Shown here piece by piece: positions 18,526-27,815 of a stretch of 64,000 nucleotides of DNA (position 1 is its first letter; every line of letters begins with the position of its first letter). The DNA is taken from assembly GCA_013373015.1 (NCBI GenBank), contig JABXIQ010000013.1, forward strand, positions 1 to 64,000, written 5' to 3'. The notes beneath the pieces are model-generated. The model made no database searches and had not been told where the DNA came from. It saw only the letters and a program-made list of their open reading frames with translations. Position numbers and translations under genes: made by a program. Source of the DNA: Kangiellaceae bacterium. GTDB taxonomy: Bacteria; Pseudomonadota; Gammaproteobacteria; Enterobacterales; Kangiellaceae.

Positions 18526-19866
18526 GTGAACGATACGCAAAACTTCACTCAGTTATCTCAATGGCTTGCTTGGTTAGAGCAAGCCCATCCTATTCACAAC
18601 ATTGAACTTGGTCATGAGCGCATCAAGCAAGTGGCTAAAACACTTGGTTTATTAACGGCGCAAGTTCCTGTTGTTACTGTTGGTGGAACCAATGGTAAAG
18701 GCTCGGTAGTAGCTTGTCTTGAGGCTTTGTCGAACAGCCACCAGTTAAAAATCGGTTCCTATACTTCACCGCACTTGATCGAGTTTAATGAAAGAATAAA
18801 AATTAATGGGCAACCAGCTTCTGATCAAGTTTTGATGGATGCTTTTGCGGTTATTGCTCAAGCGCAACAAGATACTCCATTAACTTATTTTGAATTCACA
18901 ACTCTTGTGGGTTTGTATATTTTTCAACAAGCAGATTTAGACCTAATTGTACTTGAAGTAGGCTTGGGCGGTCGTTTAGATGCCGTCAATATTCTTGATG
19001 CGGATATTTCGGTAATAACCTCCATAGGGCTCGATCATACCGATTGGCTTGGTGATACATTGGAAAAAATTGCACATGAAAAAGCTGGAATTATGCGCCA
19101 TAACCAGCTGGCAATTATTGCAGATCCGAACATTTATTCTCTTCTACAAGATGATCTTAAACACATTCAGCCGCAAGTCAGTTTGGCTCAAGCAGACTAT
19201 TATTATCAAGTGTCGGATGATAAATGGTCATTTAGCGTTGGTGATATACGATTAACAGATTTGCCATTAACGGATTTATATGTATCCAATGTGGCCGCTG
19301 CATTACGCGCTTTTAGTGCTTTGTTTGCCCATAAAGTAGTATTAGATAAAGTTAAAAATGCGCTGCAAGATATTGAATTTATTGGGCGTTTTCAAAAGTT
19401 AAGTCAACAGCCACTGATCATAGTGGATGTTGCGCACAACCCAGATTCGGCACGCTTGCTGAATGATAAGTTACTTAATTTGAAAGCAAAACAACAACTT
19501 CATATCAGCGCTATATGCGGCATGTTAAAAGATAAGGATGTTAAAAGAAGTTTGCAGCAGATGAGTGCTATTGATGATTGGCTTTTGATTGATCTGCCTG
19601 AACCGCGTGGCGCTAAAGGCCAATATTTGCTAGATATCATTAGCGAATGGCAGGGGGCAAAGCAAGATAATGCAAAAAGCTATTCTCAGTTGGTTGAAGC
19701 TTGGCAAGATTATTGGCAGGATACTGAACTTAATAAAAATAGTCAGTCCAATACAGCTGAACAGTGTAAGCGAGAGCAAGCATTAATTGTGTTTGGTTCT
19801 TTTGTAACTGTTGGTAAGATGCTTGAGTATTGGAATAAATTTCACAAAACCAACAAGTCACTTTGA
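18526..19866 (+). CDS. folC: Bifunctional folylpolyglutamate/dihydrofolate synthase
   Basis: The 446-residue Mur-ligase-type enzyme adds glutamate to dihydropteroate and to folates. It shows the ATP P-loop GGTNGKGSV, the folate-binding SYTSPHLIEFNERI, the ISVITSIGLDHTDWLG motif and the carbamylated-Lys region EKAGI. The C-terminal domain begins around DVAHNPDSARLL. It starts with GTG directly after the accD stop, which fits translational coupling. The order accD-folC-dedD is conserved in gammaproteobacteria. Confidence 0.95.
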   Translation: MNDTQNFTQLSQWLAWLEQAHPIHNIELGHERIKQVAKTLGLLTAQVPVVTVGGTNGKGSVVACLEALSNSHQLKIGSYTSPHLIEFNERIKINGQPASDQVLMDAFAVIAQAQQDTPLTYFEFTTLVGLYIFQQADLDLIVLEVGLGGRLDAVNILDADISVITSIGLDHTDWLGDTLEKIAHEKAGIMRHNQLAIIADPNIYSLLQDDLKHIQPQVSLAQADYYYQVSDDKWSFSVGDIRLTDLPLTDLYVSNVAAALRAFSALFAHKVVLDKVKNALQDIEFIGRFQKLSQQPLIIVDVAHNPDSARLLNDKLLNLKAKQQLHISAICGMLKDKDVKRSLQQMSAIDDWLLIDLPEPRGAKGQYLLDIISEWQGAKQDNAKSYSQLVEAWQDYWQDTELNKNSQSNTAEQCKREQALIVFGSFVTVGKMLEYWNKFHKTNKSL

Positions 19867-19919
19867 AAGTGATATGATTAGATATAATCGCCAAATAACG
19901 TTAGTTTAAGGGTTAAATA

Positions 19920-20795
19920 GTGGACGAGAAGTTAAAACATCGCTTAGTAGGGGCTGCAGTCATCTTGGCATTAGCTGCTTTTTTTCTGCCACTTATCTTA
20001 GATAGCGAAAAGTATCGAACCAAAATAGTCTCTCAAATACCTGAAATGCCGCAAGCTGCATCCTCTGAATATGCTGATGAACAAGTTAGCGCGCAAGAAA
20101 ATTCAGATAACCTTACTGCTGTGGTGGAAAATACTGATAATTCGAGCCAAGAATTTGCCGATAATTCAAATGACAACAGGCTAAACACCAATAATGCAGA
20201 GCAAGGAGTGTTGGTCATCAATTTAGACCAAGATGAGGTGCCTGAACAAGCAACTGTTCAAACTGCGGTTGATACTCAAAAACCTCTGAATATCACTGAG
20301 CAACAAACAGTTGAACAAAACAGCACAACAAAAGCTCAACAAATTACCGCTCCAGTTGAAAGTTCGCAACAAGATAAGCCAAAAGAAACAGTTGTGGCTG
20401 TTACAGATACTGACACAAAGGCCAGCGCAGTTAATAATACAGAAAAAGTGGCTCAGGAAAAAAACGTCCAACCGCAAGCGGATGCTAAAGTTACTGAACC
20501 GAATATTACAGAATCAAAAGTTGAGCAACAAGTTGTTAGCACTAAACCCGAATTCAAAGATCAGCCTTGGCTGATACAAATTGGCAGTTTTTCTAATAAA
20601 GAAAACGCGTCTAAACTAGTGGAAAACCTCAGAAATCAAGGTTTTAGAGCTTATCAGAGGGTTGATGAGAAATTCTCTCGTGTTTATGTTGGGCCATATC
20701 CCGATAAAAAGGCGGCGCAAGATAGACAAGCAAGTTTAGAGGGAATTGTGGGTTCTAAAGTTAAACTTGTTGAATTTGATGCAATTGCTCATTAG
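19920..20795 (+). CDS. dedD: DedD-like SPOR domain cell-division protein
   Basis: The 291-residue protein has a short cytoplasmic N-terminus, one membrane helix (about 10-27), a long Gln/Thr/Asn-rich periplasmic linker and a C-terminal SPOR domain (about 216-290; PWLIQIGSFSNKENASKLVENL and YVGPYPDKKAAQ). SPOR domains bind denuded peptidoglycan at the septum, and DedD helps division in E. coli. It starts at a GTG 53 bases past folC. The position between folC and cvpA is the classical dedD locus. Sequence of the linker is low complexity. Confidence 0.92.
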   Translation: MDEKLKHRLVGAAVILALAAFFLPLILDSEKYRTKIVSQIPEMPQAASSEYADEQVSAQENSDNLTAVVENTDNSSQEFADNSNDNRLNTNNAEQGVLVINLDQDEVPEQATVQTAVDTQKPLNITEQQTVEQNSTTKAQQITAPVESSQQDKPKETVVAVTDTDTKASAVNNTEKVAQEKNVQPQADAKVTEPNITESKVEQQVVSTKPEFKDQPWLIQIGSFSNKENASKLVENLRNQGFRAYQRVDEKFSRVYVGPYPDKKAAQDRQASLEGIVGSKVKLVEFDAIAH

Positions 20796-20937
20796 TCGAC
20801 GTTTATCCTACTCTCTGCTGAAAGTTGGAGATTAGATTTACTTTTCATCTAATTGTCATTCAGGCATTCCGCCATTGCTCTTGCTCTGTTAAAATACGCC
20901 ACAATTCAATAAATTACTGCAAGAGCGACTCTACTCT

Positions 20938-21516
20938 ATGATTTGGGTTGATTGGGTAATCCTAGCCATTATTGGTGTTTCCGCGTTGATCAGTTTGCTG
21001 CGAGGCTTCGTTAGAGAAGCGCTTTCGCTGGCCGGCTGGATTGGTGCGTTCTTCGTGGCGAAAGCCTTTTATGAACCATTTGCTGAATTATTGGTAGATC
21101 ATATTCCTACTAATAGCATTCGCCTTGGCGTTGCTTGGGTCGGACTGTTCGTTATTACCTTGGTCTGTGCTGGTATCTTAAACTACATGATAGGTAAGAT
21201 GATCGACAAAGTTGGCTTAAGTGGTATGGATCGGCTGTTAGGCATGTTCTTTGGCGCGGCGCGAGGAGTTTTAATTTGTGCTTTACTGGTGTTAGGTCTC
21301 AAGCAATTCACTCCTGTTCCTAAAGATGAATGGTGGGGGCAATCAAGCCTGATACCGCATATGGAAATTGTGGCCGAATGGTTCTATGATCAATTAGAAG
21401 ACGTTTACCCTGATTTGAAAGAGGGTGAAGAAGATGATGGCAACCCCATAACCATTGATGAGCAAGTAATTCTTGAACAAACTATTTTGAATACTCTAGA
21501 CAGCGAGCAAAATTAA
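20938..21516 (+). CDS. cvpA: CvpA family membrane protein
   Basis: The 192-residue protein has four predicted membrane helices (about 4-22, 28-45, 62-85 and 98-120), the early motif [22 protein letters not shown] and an acidic C-terminal tail. CvpA in E. coli is needed for colicin V production and for bile-salt/envelope tolerance. It ends one base before purF, the conserved partner, so they are co-transcribed. Confidence 0.93.
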   Translation: MIWVDWVILAIIGVSALISLLRGFVREALSLAGWIGAFFVAKAFYEPFAELLVDHIPTNSIRLGVAWVGLFVITLVCAGILNYMIGKMIDKVGLSGMDRLLGMFFGAARGVLICALLVLGLKQFTPVPKDEWWGQSSLIPHMEIVAEWFYDQLEDVYPDLKEGEEDDGNPITIDEQVILEQTILNTLDSEQN

Positions 21517-21517
21517 T

Positions 21518-23038
21518 ATGTGTGGCATTGTTGGTATTGTTGGCAAAACGCCAGTCAATCAAAGCATCTATGATGCGTTAACTGTTCTTCAACATCGTGG
21601 TCAGGACGCTGCGGGTATCGTTACTAGCGACAATGGCCGTCTATATCTTAGAAAAGATAATGGTTTGGTGCGTGATGTGTTTCATACACGCCACATGCGT
21701 CGTTTGACGGGTAATACGGGTATTGGCCATGTACGTTACCCAACGGCCGGCAGTTCAACAAGCGCCGAAGCACAACCTTTATATGTTAACTCGCCGTACG
21801 GTATTACGCTTGCTCACAATGGTAATTTAACGAATTCTGATCAGCTCAAAAAAGAGCTGTATGAGTCGGATCGACGTCATCTCAATACCAATTCAGATTC
21901 AGAAGTGTTGCTCAACGTATTGGCGCACGAATTGCAAATCAAAGATAAAAACCGTTTGTCAGCCGATGATATTTTTGATGCCGTAGGACAGGTGTTTAGG
22001 CGTTGTAAAGGTGCTTATGCAGCGGTTGCTTTGATTAGTGGTCATGGGTTACTTTGTTTTCGTGATCCTTTTGGAATTCGCCCTGCGGTTTATGGCAAAC
22101 GTGAAACAGACAATGGCACCGAGTATATGGTGGCATCCGAGTCAGTGGCTTTAGATTCGTTGGGTTTCGAGCTGATTGGCGATATTGGCGCTGGCGAAGC
22201 GGTATTTGTCAGTGAAGATGGCCAACTTCATCATAAAAAGTGTATTGAAGGAAATGTCTTAGCTCCTTGTATTTTTGAGCATGTCTATTTAGCTCGCCCT
22301 GACTCCCTTATCGATAATGTTTCGGTATATAAAGCTCGTTTGCGGATGGGTGAAAAATTAGGTGAGAAAATTCTACGCGAATGGCCTGAGCATGATATTG
22401 ATGTGGTTATTCCAATTCCTGATACTTCAACGACTTCGGCTGTTGAGTTGGCGAATAAGCTGAATGTGAAAATGCGTCACGGCTTTATTAAAAACCGTTA
22501 TATTGGCCGTACATTTATTATGCCTGGCCAGCAGATGCGCAAAAAAAGTGTGCGTCAAAAACTTAACGCGATTGATCTAGAGTTTAAAGACAAAAATGTG
22601 TTGTTAGTGGATGACTCAATTGTGCGAGGCACAACCTCAGAACAAATTATTCAAATGGCTCGTGAAGCTGGTGCGCGTAAAGTATACTTTGCCTCGGCAG
22701 CCCCGCCAGTTCGTTTTCCCAATGTGTACGGCATTGATATGCCAGCTGCTTCTGAATTGGTTGCACATGGTCGAACTGAAGAGGAAATTGGTCAAGTAAT
22801 TGGCGCTGATAAGATGATTTATCTTGATATTCAAGGTATGGTTGAAGCTGTGCAAGAGGGGAATCCGAGCCTAAAACAGTTTGATCTATCAGTGTTTACT
22901 GGCGAATATGTTACTGGTGATATTGACGAAAACTATTTGAAGCAATTGGAACAGTTGCGTAACGATAGCGCCAAGAAAAAGAAAGATACTGATGATATAG
23001 CTGACGCAGCTATGGTTATGGATTTACATAACCAATAA
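21518..23038 (+). CDS. purF: Amidophosphoribosyltransferase
   Basis: The 506-residue enzyme makes phosphoribosylamine from PRPP and glutamine, the first committed step of purine synthesis. The class II glutaminase domain starts MCGIVGIVG, with Cys-2 the nucleophile after Met removal. The phosphoribosyltransferase domain holds the PRPP loop [17 protein letters not shown]. Length matches E. coli PurF (505). It is coupled to cvpA and is followed after 24 bases by an acyltransferase gene. Confidence 0.97.
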   Translation: MCGIVGIVGKTPVNQSIYDALTVLQHRGQDAAGIVTSDNGRLYLRKDNGLVRDVFHTRHMRRLTGNTGIGHVRYPTAGSSTSAEAQPLYVNSPYGITLAHNGNLTNSDQLKKELYESDRRHLNTNSDSEVLLNVLAHELQIKDKNRLSADDIFDAVGQVFRRCKGAYAAVALISGHGLLCFRDPFGIRPAVYGKRETDNGTEYMVASESVALDSLGFELIGDIGAGEAVFVSEDGQLHHKKCIEGNVLAPCIFEHVYLARPDSLIDNVSVYKARLRMGEKLGEKILREWPEHDIDVVIPIPDTSTTSAVELANKLNVKMRHGFIKNRYIGRTFIMPGQQMRKKSVRQKLNAIDLEFKDKNVLLVDDSIVRGTTSEQIIQMAREAGARKVYFASAAPPVRFPNVYGIDMPAASELVAHGRTEEEIGQVIGADKMIYLDIQGMVEAVQEGNPSLKQFDLSVFTGEYVTGDIDENYLKQLEQLRNDSAKKKKDTDDIADAAMVMDLHNQ

Positions 23039-23062
23039 AACACACTAAACGAGTACCTCAAC

Positions 23063-23626
23063 ATGCGATATATTATGCGCTTTTTTTTGCGCTTGATGGG
23101 TTGGAAAGTAGTTGGACAATTACCAGAAGAGCAGAAAAAATATGTGGTGATCTTTGCGCCGCATACATCAAATTGGGACTTTGTACTGATGTTGATGGTG
23201 CGATTTTGCTTTAAGATGAAAGTAGCTTACCTCGGTAAGCATACTCTGTTTAAACCTCCATTTGGATGGTTCTTTCGTATGTTTGGAGGGATCCCTGTAG
23301 AGCGTTCTGCTGCACATAACGTGGTCGATATGGCGGCTAATATCATTAAAGAGCGTGACGAAATCCAATTTGCTCTAGCGCCAGAAGGAACACGCAGTAA
23401 AAAACCTTATTGGAAAAGTGGTTTTTATCATATTGCCCTTAAAGCTGAAGTTCCTATTTTATTGGCCTATATGGACTCAAGCAAAGGCGTATTAGGCCTA
23501 GGTCCATTATTCTACCCAACAGGTGTTGTAGAAGAAGATTTAGAGTTTTTAAGGGATTTTTACAAGGACAAACCAGGAATTAAGCCAGAGTTAGCTAGTG
23601 ACATACGGTTCAAAGAAAGAGATTAA
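23063..23626 (+). CDS. 1-acylglycerol-3-phosphate acyltransferase-like protein (PlsC domain)
   Basis: The 187-residue protein is a short, membrane-associated glycerophosphate acyltransferase-like enzyme. Motif I is APHTSNWDF (the HX4D catalytic pair), motif II includes GKHTLFKPPFGWFFRMFGGIPVER in two parts, and motif III is ALAPEGTRSK. This short clade lacks extra N-terminal helices, and the acyl acceptor is unknown; phospholipid or lipid A-type remodelling are possible. Its 3' end overlaps the next gene's likely GTG start by 29 bases. Confidence 0.85.
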   Translation: MRYIMRFFLRLMGWKVVGQLPEEQKKYVVIFAPHTSNWDFVLMLMVRFCFKMKVAYLGKHTLFKPPFGWFFRMFGGIPVERSAAHNVVDMAANIIKERDEIQFALAPEGTRSKKPYWKSGFYHIALKAEVPILLAYMDSSKGVLGLGPLFYPTGVVEEDLEFLRDFYKDKPGIKPELASDIRFKERD

Positions 23627-26600
23627 TTTTACAGTTAAAACTCAAAGGCTATGCAATCAAGTCCTGCGTAGCTTGTTCTTTTTTATTTTCATAGGTATTT
23701 TTTCACCTCTAAATGCCATCGATCTCGACCGCTATCGTTTTCATTCTTTTACTATGCAAGATGGCTTAAGCCAAAGTACCGTGACCGATATTGCGCAGGA
23801 TAATTTGGGTTATATTTGGTTGGGTACGCAAAGTGGCTTAAATCGATTTGATGGCGTTAATGTCGATATATTCTTATCTGACTCAGCTAACCCGGACACC
23901 ATAGAGCAGCCTTATGTGCGTAAGTTACTGTTCGACGGTGATCGAACCTTATGGATCTATGGTGACCAAACCATTGATAGCATTGATGTTCAAACCTTAA
24001 AAGTTACTCGTTGGTCTGAACGTATCTATAAACTGCATATTCGAAATCCCGATCAGGAGTATAATGCAATTCATCTGCATGATATTGCACTTAATCCAGA
24101 TAACACTGTTTCAGTATTAACGTCAGAGTCATTTGTTAAACTCGATATTTATAACAATGATGCAAAGCTGAATCAACGGTTGACGGATTTTGTGAGTGAT
24201 AAGCCTATTGAGAAAGTGCATATTATAGAGCAAACCGTCTATTTTCTTGATAAAAACTGTTTGCATGTTCGTGAGTTCAGTGGGGCAAGTAAACCCAGTA
24301 TTTGTTCGGATGATGTTCAAGAGTTCACTAGCTTAAAAGGTGATGAAGTTCATCAAGATACAATATTATTATTCCATAAATCAGGATTTTCAATTTTTGA
24401 TACCGAAACAAAAAAGCTCGAAAATATTGAAGTACTGGATGAAAATTTCAAAAATCCTGTTGAAATAACGGATGTATTATCAGTTAAAGCTGGCTATTGG
24501 TTAGCAACTGTTTCTGGGTTAAGGTTTTGGGATAAACAACAAAGTAAGATTAGCAAAAGTTTCCGCTCTAATTTCTCCGATGTTTATTCAATCAGTGCCG
24601 ATTATATTTTCAGCCTGTTTCAGTCGCAAGACGGTTTGATTTGGATTGGCAATTCTGCTGGCGTGAATTACTTTAGTCAACAACAACAATTTGTGCATTT
24701 ATTGCAGAAGCGTGAAACAGTTAATACCAAGTCAGAAAATTATGTTACCAGTATAACAAGAGACTATAAAGGTGACTTGTGGATTGGTACTTACAGTTCA
24801 GGTTTATATACTTACAGCAATAATTTTGCGGTGCTGTCACATATTCCTGTGGTTCCTGTAGGTGGAAAGTGGGTAACTCCAAGTTATATCAGTAAGGTTT
24901 TTGAAGACCAATCAAGAAACTTATGGATTTTATCAACTAATGGGTTGTTTATTCGTCCTTTTGGCAGTGATAGTTTTTTTCATCTTGAAGAAATAAAAAC
25001 AGCAGAAACCACTTTCAAGTTACTTGATCTGGCGACAATGATTGAAGATCGGAATGGTGACATTTGGCTGGGTAGTGAAAAGGGCTTTTATAAAGTAGAA
25101 ATCAGTCAGGGTATTGATGAGAGTTTTTCCTTAAACCATCTGAACTTTATTGATTATACATCTAAAATTCCAAGTGCTTTTATGGACTCTTCCTACGGTG
25201 TTTATACACTATTTGAAGATCTGCAAGGTTATATTTGGCTTGGTGGTTCAAAGGGAGTAATACGTTTTAATCCAATCAGTAACCAATATGAGCATTTCCT
25301 GAGCGAACCGCTTAATCCGCAAACGTTATCCAGTAATGACGTCAATGTAATTTATGAAGATTTATTGGGTGTGTTATGGGTAGGTACTGTCAGTGGTCTC
25401 AATAGAGTACGTTATGATGATAAAGGAAATATTTATTTCCAGAGAATCACTAAGAGTGACGGCTTCTCAGATGATTATATTTGCTCAATTTTATCGGATA
25501 AAGACGGTAACTTATGGTTATCGACAGTAAAGGGAATCTCTAAGTATCATCCTGATAGAGGCTTGCCAACTAATTTCAATTACAATGACGGCTTACAATA
25601 CAGTGAGTTTTTTACCAATGCGCAATTTTCTGATACAGATGGCGGCTTGTACTTTGGTGGTTTACAGGGCATCACTTATTTTTATCCAGAAGAAATAAAA
25701 GCAAAGTTTAGTAAGCAGCAAATCAGTATCGTTTCGGTTAAGGAAAACAATCAAACTGTTCAGCTAACTCAGAATGATGGTTTGTATTTTGCTCAAGTTA
25801 ACCAGAACAGCCAAGTTGGTATTCGATTTGCGGTATTAAATTACATAGATGCGAATAATATCGAGTTTCGTTATCGCATCACTGGCTTGGCGGAAGATTG
25901 GATTGAGTTAGAAGGTAAGCGTTTTATTCATTTGCATAATGTACAACAAGAGCGCTTAGATATAGAAATTCAAATGCGTTATAAGGATGGTGCTTGGGGT
26001 GTTAATACTACAAAACTCGAGCTTTTTGTTGAGCGCGCGTTTTGGTCAAGCACAGTTGGTTTTATTGTTTATTTTATTATTTTGTTAGCCGCAATTATTT
26101 CTATATCTGCCTATTTATACTATCTAATTCGACGTCGTATTCAAAATAAGGAATCACAAATTCAAGCAGAAAAAGCAAAAAGTGGTATGTTGCTCAATGA
26201 TAAAAAATCATTAGTTTATCAGTTAGAAGATTTACAATATTCTATGGCGGAGCAAAGTTATCAGCTTGAGCAATTGGAAAATAAAGTTGAGCAGTCAACT
26301 ATAAATGATCAACTGACAGGATTTAAAACGAAATATTATTTACGCAAAAATATTAAGCAAGAGTTGCAGTCGATAGTTCAAACATGGAGAGACAGTGAGG
26401 ACTTGAAAGGTATTCATTTAGGTGTTTTTGCTATAGATATTGATAACTTGGCTGTTATTAATGCCCAACATGGACATCTATGTGGTAATGAAATTTTGCG
26501 ACAAGTTGCCGAGTCATTACGTTCAATTAGTTATGGTACTGATACTTTGGTACGGTGGGAAGGTGCAACTCTTGTGATATTAAGTCGCGCAATTGCTAAG

Positions 26601-26957
26601 CGTGAGCAAATGGTGCAGGCAGAAAAAATTCGCAATATTATTGCTTCTAGAAAATTTGACTTAGGCAACGGTTTGAATATTGATATCACTTGCTCTATCG
26701 GCTTTACACGCTTTCCATTTATTGAAAATTCGCAAAAGCCACTAACTTGGGAACAAATTATTTTTATTGCCGAAAAAGCCTTATGGGTCGCTAAAACAAA
26801 TAGTCGTAATGCTTGGGTAGGAATTTTTTCAAATCAGTTTACACGTCGTCATGAAGTGCAAACCAAGTTATCGAATGATTTGCCCGCCTTGATATTAAGC
26901 GGGCAATTGGATTATGTTTCTTCAATACCGAAATCAAAAAAACTGACTTGGCATTAA
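23598..26957 (+). CDS. Periplasmic beta-propeller sensor with degenerate GGDEF domain
   Basis: The 1119-residue protein has a signal-like N-terminus (about 22-41), then two-component-regulator propeller repeats (many [IL]W[IL]G[TS]xxGLxxF units over about 50-720), a Y_Y_Y-type domain (about 725-815), one membrane helix (about 822-845), a coiled coil and a C-terminal GGDEF-fold domain (about 905-1085). The signature GGDEF is replaced: the sequence reads LVRWEGATLVIL, so cyclase activity is unlikely. DIDNLAVINAQHGH still marks the metal-binding strand. It may bind c-di-GMP/GTP or signal by protein contact; that is inference. The GTG at 23598 overlaps the preceding gene; a downstream TTG near the signal region is an alternative. 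It ends 12 bases from a convergent gene. Confidence 0.85.
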   Translation: MTYGSKKEINFTVKTQRLCNQVLRSLFFFIFIGIFSPLNAIDLDRYRFHSFTMQDGLSQSTVTDIAQDNLGYIWLGTQSGLNRFDGVNVDIFLSDSANPDTIEQPYVRKLLFDGDRTLWIYGDQTIDSIDVQTLKVTRWSERIYKLHIRNPDQEYNAIHLHDIALNPDNTVSVLTSESFVKLDIYNNDAKLNQRLTDFVSDKPIEKVHIIEQTVYFLDKNCLHVREFSGASKPSICSDDVQEFTSLKGDEVHQDTILLFHKSGFSIFDTETKKLENIEVLDENFKNPVEITDVLSVKAGYWLATVSGLRFWDKQQSKISKSFRSNFSDVYSISADYIFSLFQSQDGLIWIGNSAGVNYFSQQQQFVHLLQKRETVNTKSENYVTSITRDYKGDLWIGTYSSGLYTYSNNFAVLSHIPVVPVGGKWVTPSYISKVFEDQSRNLWILSTNGLFIRPFGSDSFFHLEEIKTAETTFKLLDLATMIEDRNGDIWLGSEKGFYKVEISQGIDESFSLNHLNFIDYTSKIPSAFMDSSYGVYTLFEDLQGYIWLGGSKGVIRFNPISNQYEHFLSEPLNPQTLSSNDVNVIYEDLLGVLWVGTVSGLNRVRYDDKGNIYFQRITKSDGFSDDYICSILSDKDGNLWLSTVKGISKYHPDRGLPTNFNYNDGLQYSEFFTNAQFSDTDGGLYFGGLQGITYFYPEEIKAKFSKQQISIVSVKENNQTVQLTQNDGLYFAQVNQNSQVGIRFAVLNYIDANNIEFRYRITGLAEDWIELEGKRFIHLHNVQQERLDIEIQMRYKDGAWGVNTTKLELFVERAFWSSTVGFIVYFIILLAAIISISAYLYYLIRRRIQNKESQIQAEKAKSGMLLNDKKSLVYQLEDLQYSMAEQSYQLEQLENKVEQSTINDQLTGFKTKYYLRKNIKQELQSIVQTWRDSEDLKGIHLGVFAIDIDNLAVINAQHGHLCGNEILRQVAESLRSISYGTDTLVRWEGATLVILSRAIAKREQMVQAEKIRNIIASRKFDLGNGLNIDITCSIGFTRFPFIENSQKPLTWEQIIFIAEKALWVAKTNSRNAWVGIFSNQFTRRHEVQTKLSNDLPALILSGQLDYVSSIPKSKKLTWH

Positions 26958-26969
26958 AAAAGATAGGCC

Positions 26970-27563
26970 TTATTTTTTTTCAGAAGAGTGCTTGCGAATT
27001 AATTTAATTTCGCTGTGCACTTCTTTTTCATCATCGCCTGATACATCACTGATTACCATGATATTGTTTTCGCCATCGCCACCATCAGGAAAAACTAAAT
27101 CTTTTTGTACGCCATAAGAGTCTAAGGTGTTTTGTAGCGCTTGTTTAACTTCTTCTGAAAGGTTACCACCAATAATGAAGATTTTATCATCTGCCCCAAA
27201 TGACATATTGTCGTCGCTTATCCATTCAAAGTTTGCACCAATATCACCGTCTAAGTGCATCAATTTGATATCTTCTCCGCCTAGATTAACGGTAGTGCTG
27301 CCATCAAGTTTACTAACAGTTACTGTGCTACCTGACTCAGTGACAATAGTGCGAGTTTCACCTTCAACAAGCTCTGGCAATGTAAACCTTTCCGAAGTAC
27401 CATTTAGGTTAAGCTCTACAGAGGCGTCGTTATCATTTTCTTGATTGATCATGATTTCGATACGCTTTTCTTGCTCTTCAGCGGATACCGTCGCAATACT
27501 TAAACCTAATACTGCTGGCGCAACCAAAGCTAAACTGGTTAATGTTTTAATCATAGTGTTCAT
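26970..27563 (-). CDS. Acidic periplasmic protein of unknown family, sigma-54 controlled
   Basis: The 197-residue protein starts with a signal peptide (about 1-28, cleavage near SAEE) and continues as an acidic, beta-rich periplasmic domain (VELNLNG, FTLPELVEG, TVTVSKLDGSTTVNLGG) ending in a Lys/Glu tail. I recognise no family. Upstream at 27660-27675 is a strong sigma-54 promoter, and the next gene encodes an NtrC-type activator with its kinase in the same orientation, so it is probably the effector or a feedback component of that circuit (inference). GGAG lies just upstream of the ATG. It is convergent with the propeller gene. Confidence 0.75.
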   Translation of the reverse strand: MNTMIKTLTSLALVAPAVLGLSIATVSAEEQEKRIEIMINQENDNDASVELNLNGTSERFTLPELVEGETRTIVTESGSTVTVSKLDGSTTVNLGGEDIKLMHLDGDIGANFEWISDDNMSFGADDKIFIIGGNLSEEVKQALQNTLDSYGVQKDLVFPDGGDGENNIMVISDVSGDDEKEVHSEIKLIRKHSSEKK

Positions 27564-27615
27564 AATATTCTCCTGATTGTGATCAATAGTACTGTCTGTA
27601 ATTAAAAAATCAAAG

Positions 27616-27637
27616 TTCTAAAACATGTTTCTAAAAC
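27616..27637. repeat. Direct repeat TTCTAAAAC x2 in the 5' leader
   Basis: TTCTAAAAC occurs at 27616-27624 and again at 27629-27637, thirteen bases apart, in the predicted leader between the sigma-54 promoter and the gene at 26970-27563. The spacer region holds ACATGT. The function is unknown; a regulator site or chance in AT-rich sequence are both possible. Confidence 0.4.
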
Positions 27638-27659
27638 GATGATTAACAATTAATAGATA

Positions 27660-27675
27660 AGCAATAATCATGCCA
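27660..27675 (-). promoter_or_regulatory. Sigma-54 (-24/-12) promoter for the periplasmic protein gene
   Basis: The minus strand reads TGGCATGATTATTGCT, which fits the sigma-54 consensus TGGCAC(R)N4TTGC(W) with a single C-to-T change in the -24 element and the required ten bases between GG and GC. Predicted transcription starts near 27650, leaving a leader of about 87 bases before the ATG at 27563. The gene for an NtrC-family activator lies directly upstream. Confidence 0.82.
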
Positions 27676-27775
27676 ACTTTTACTGAGAGAAAAAATCTAT
27701 GTGGGTTAATAGGTTTGCTGGGAAAAAAATTTTTAACAAAATGAAACTATATGTATTTGTGTCTTGTTATAGCCG

Positions 27776-27815
27776 AAAAATGTCCTTATTTCGGGATATC
27801 AGTCTGAAATAAGGA
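27776..27815 (-). terminator. Terminator overlapping the stop codon of the NtrC-type regulator gene
   Basis: On the minus strand TCCTTATTTC pairs with GAAATAAGGA (27783-27792 / 27806-27815), with the TGA stop in the loop, and CATTTTT follows. It would end the kinase-regulator transcript before the next sigma-54 promoter. Confidence 0.7.
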
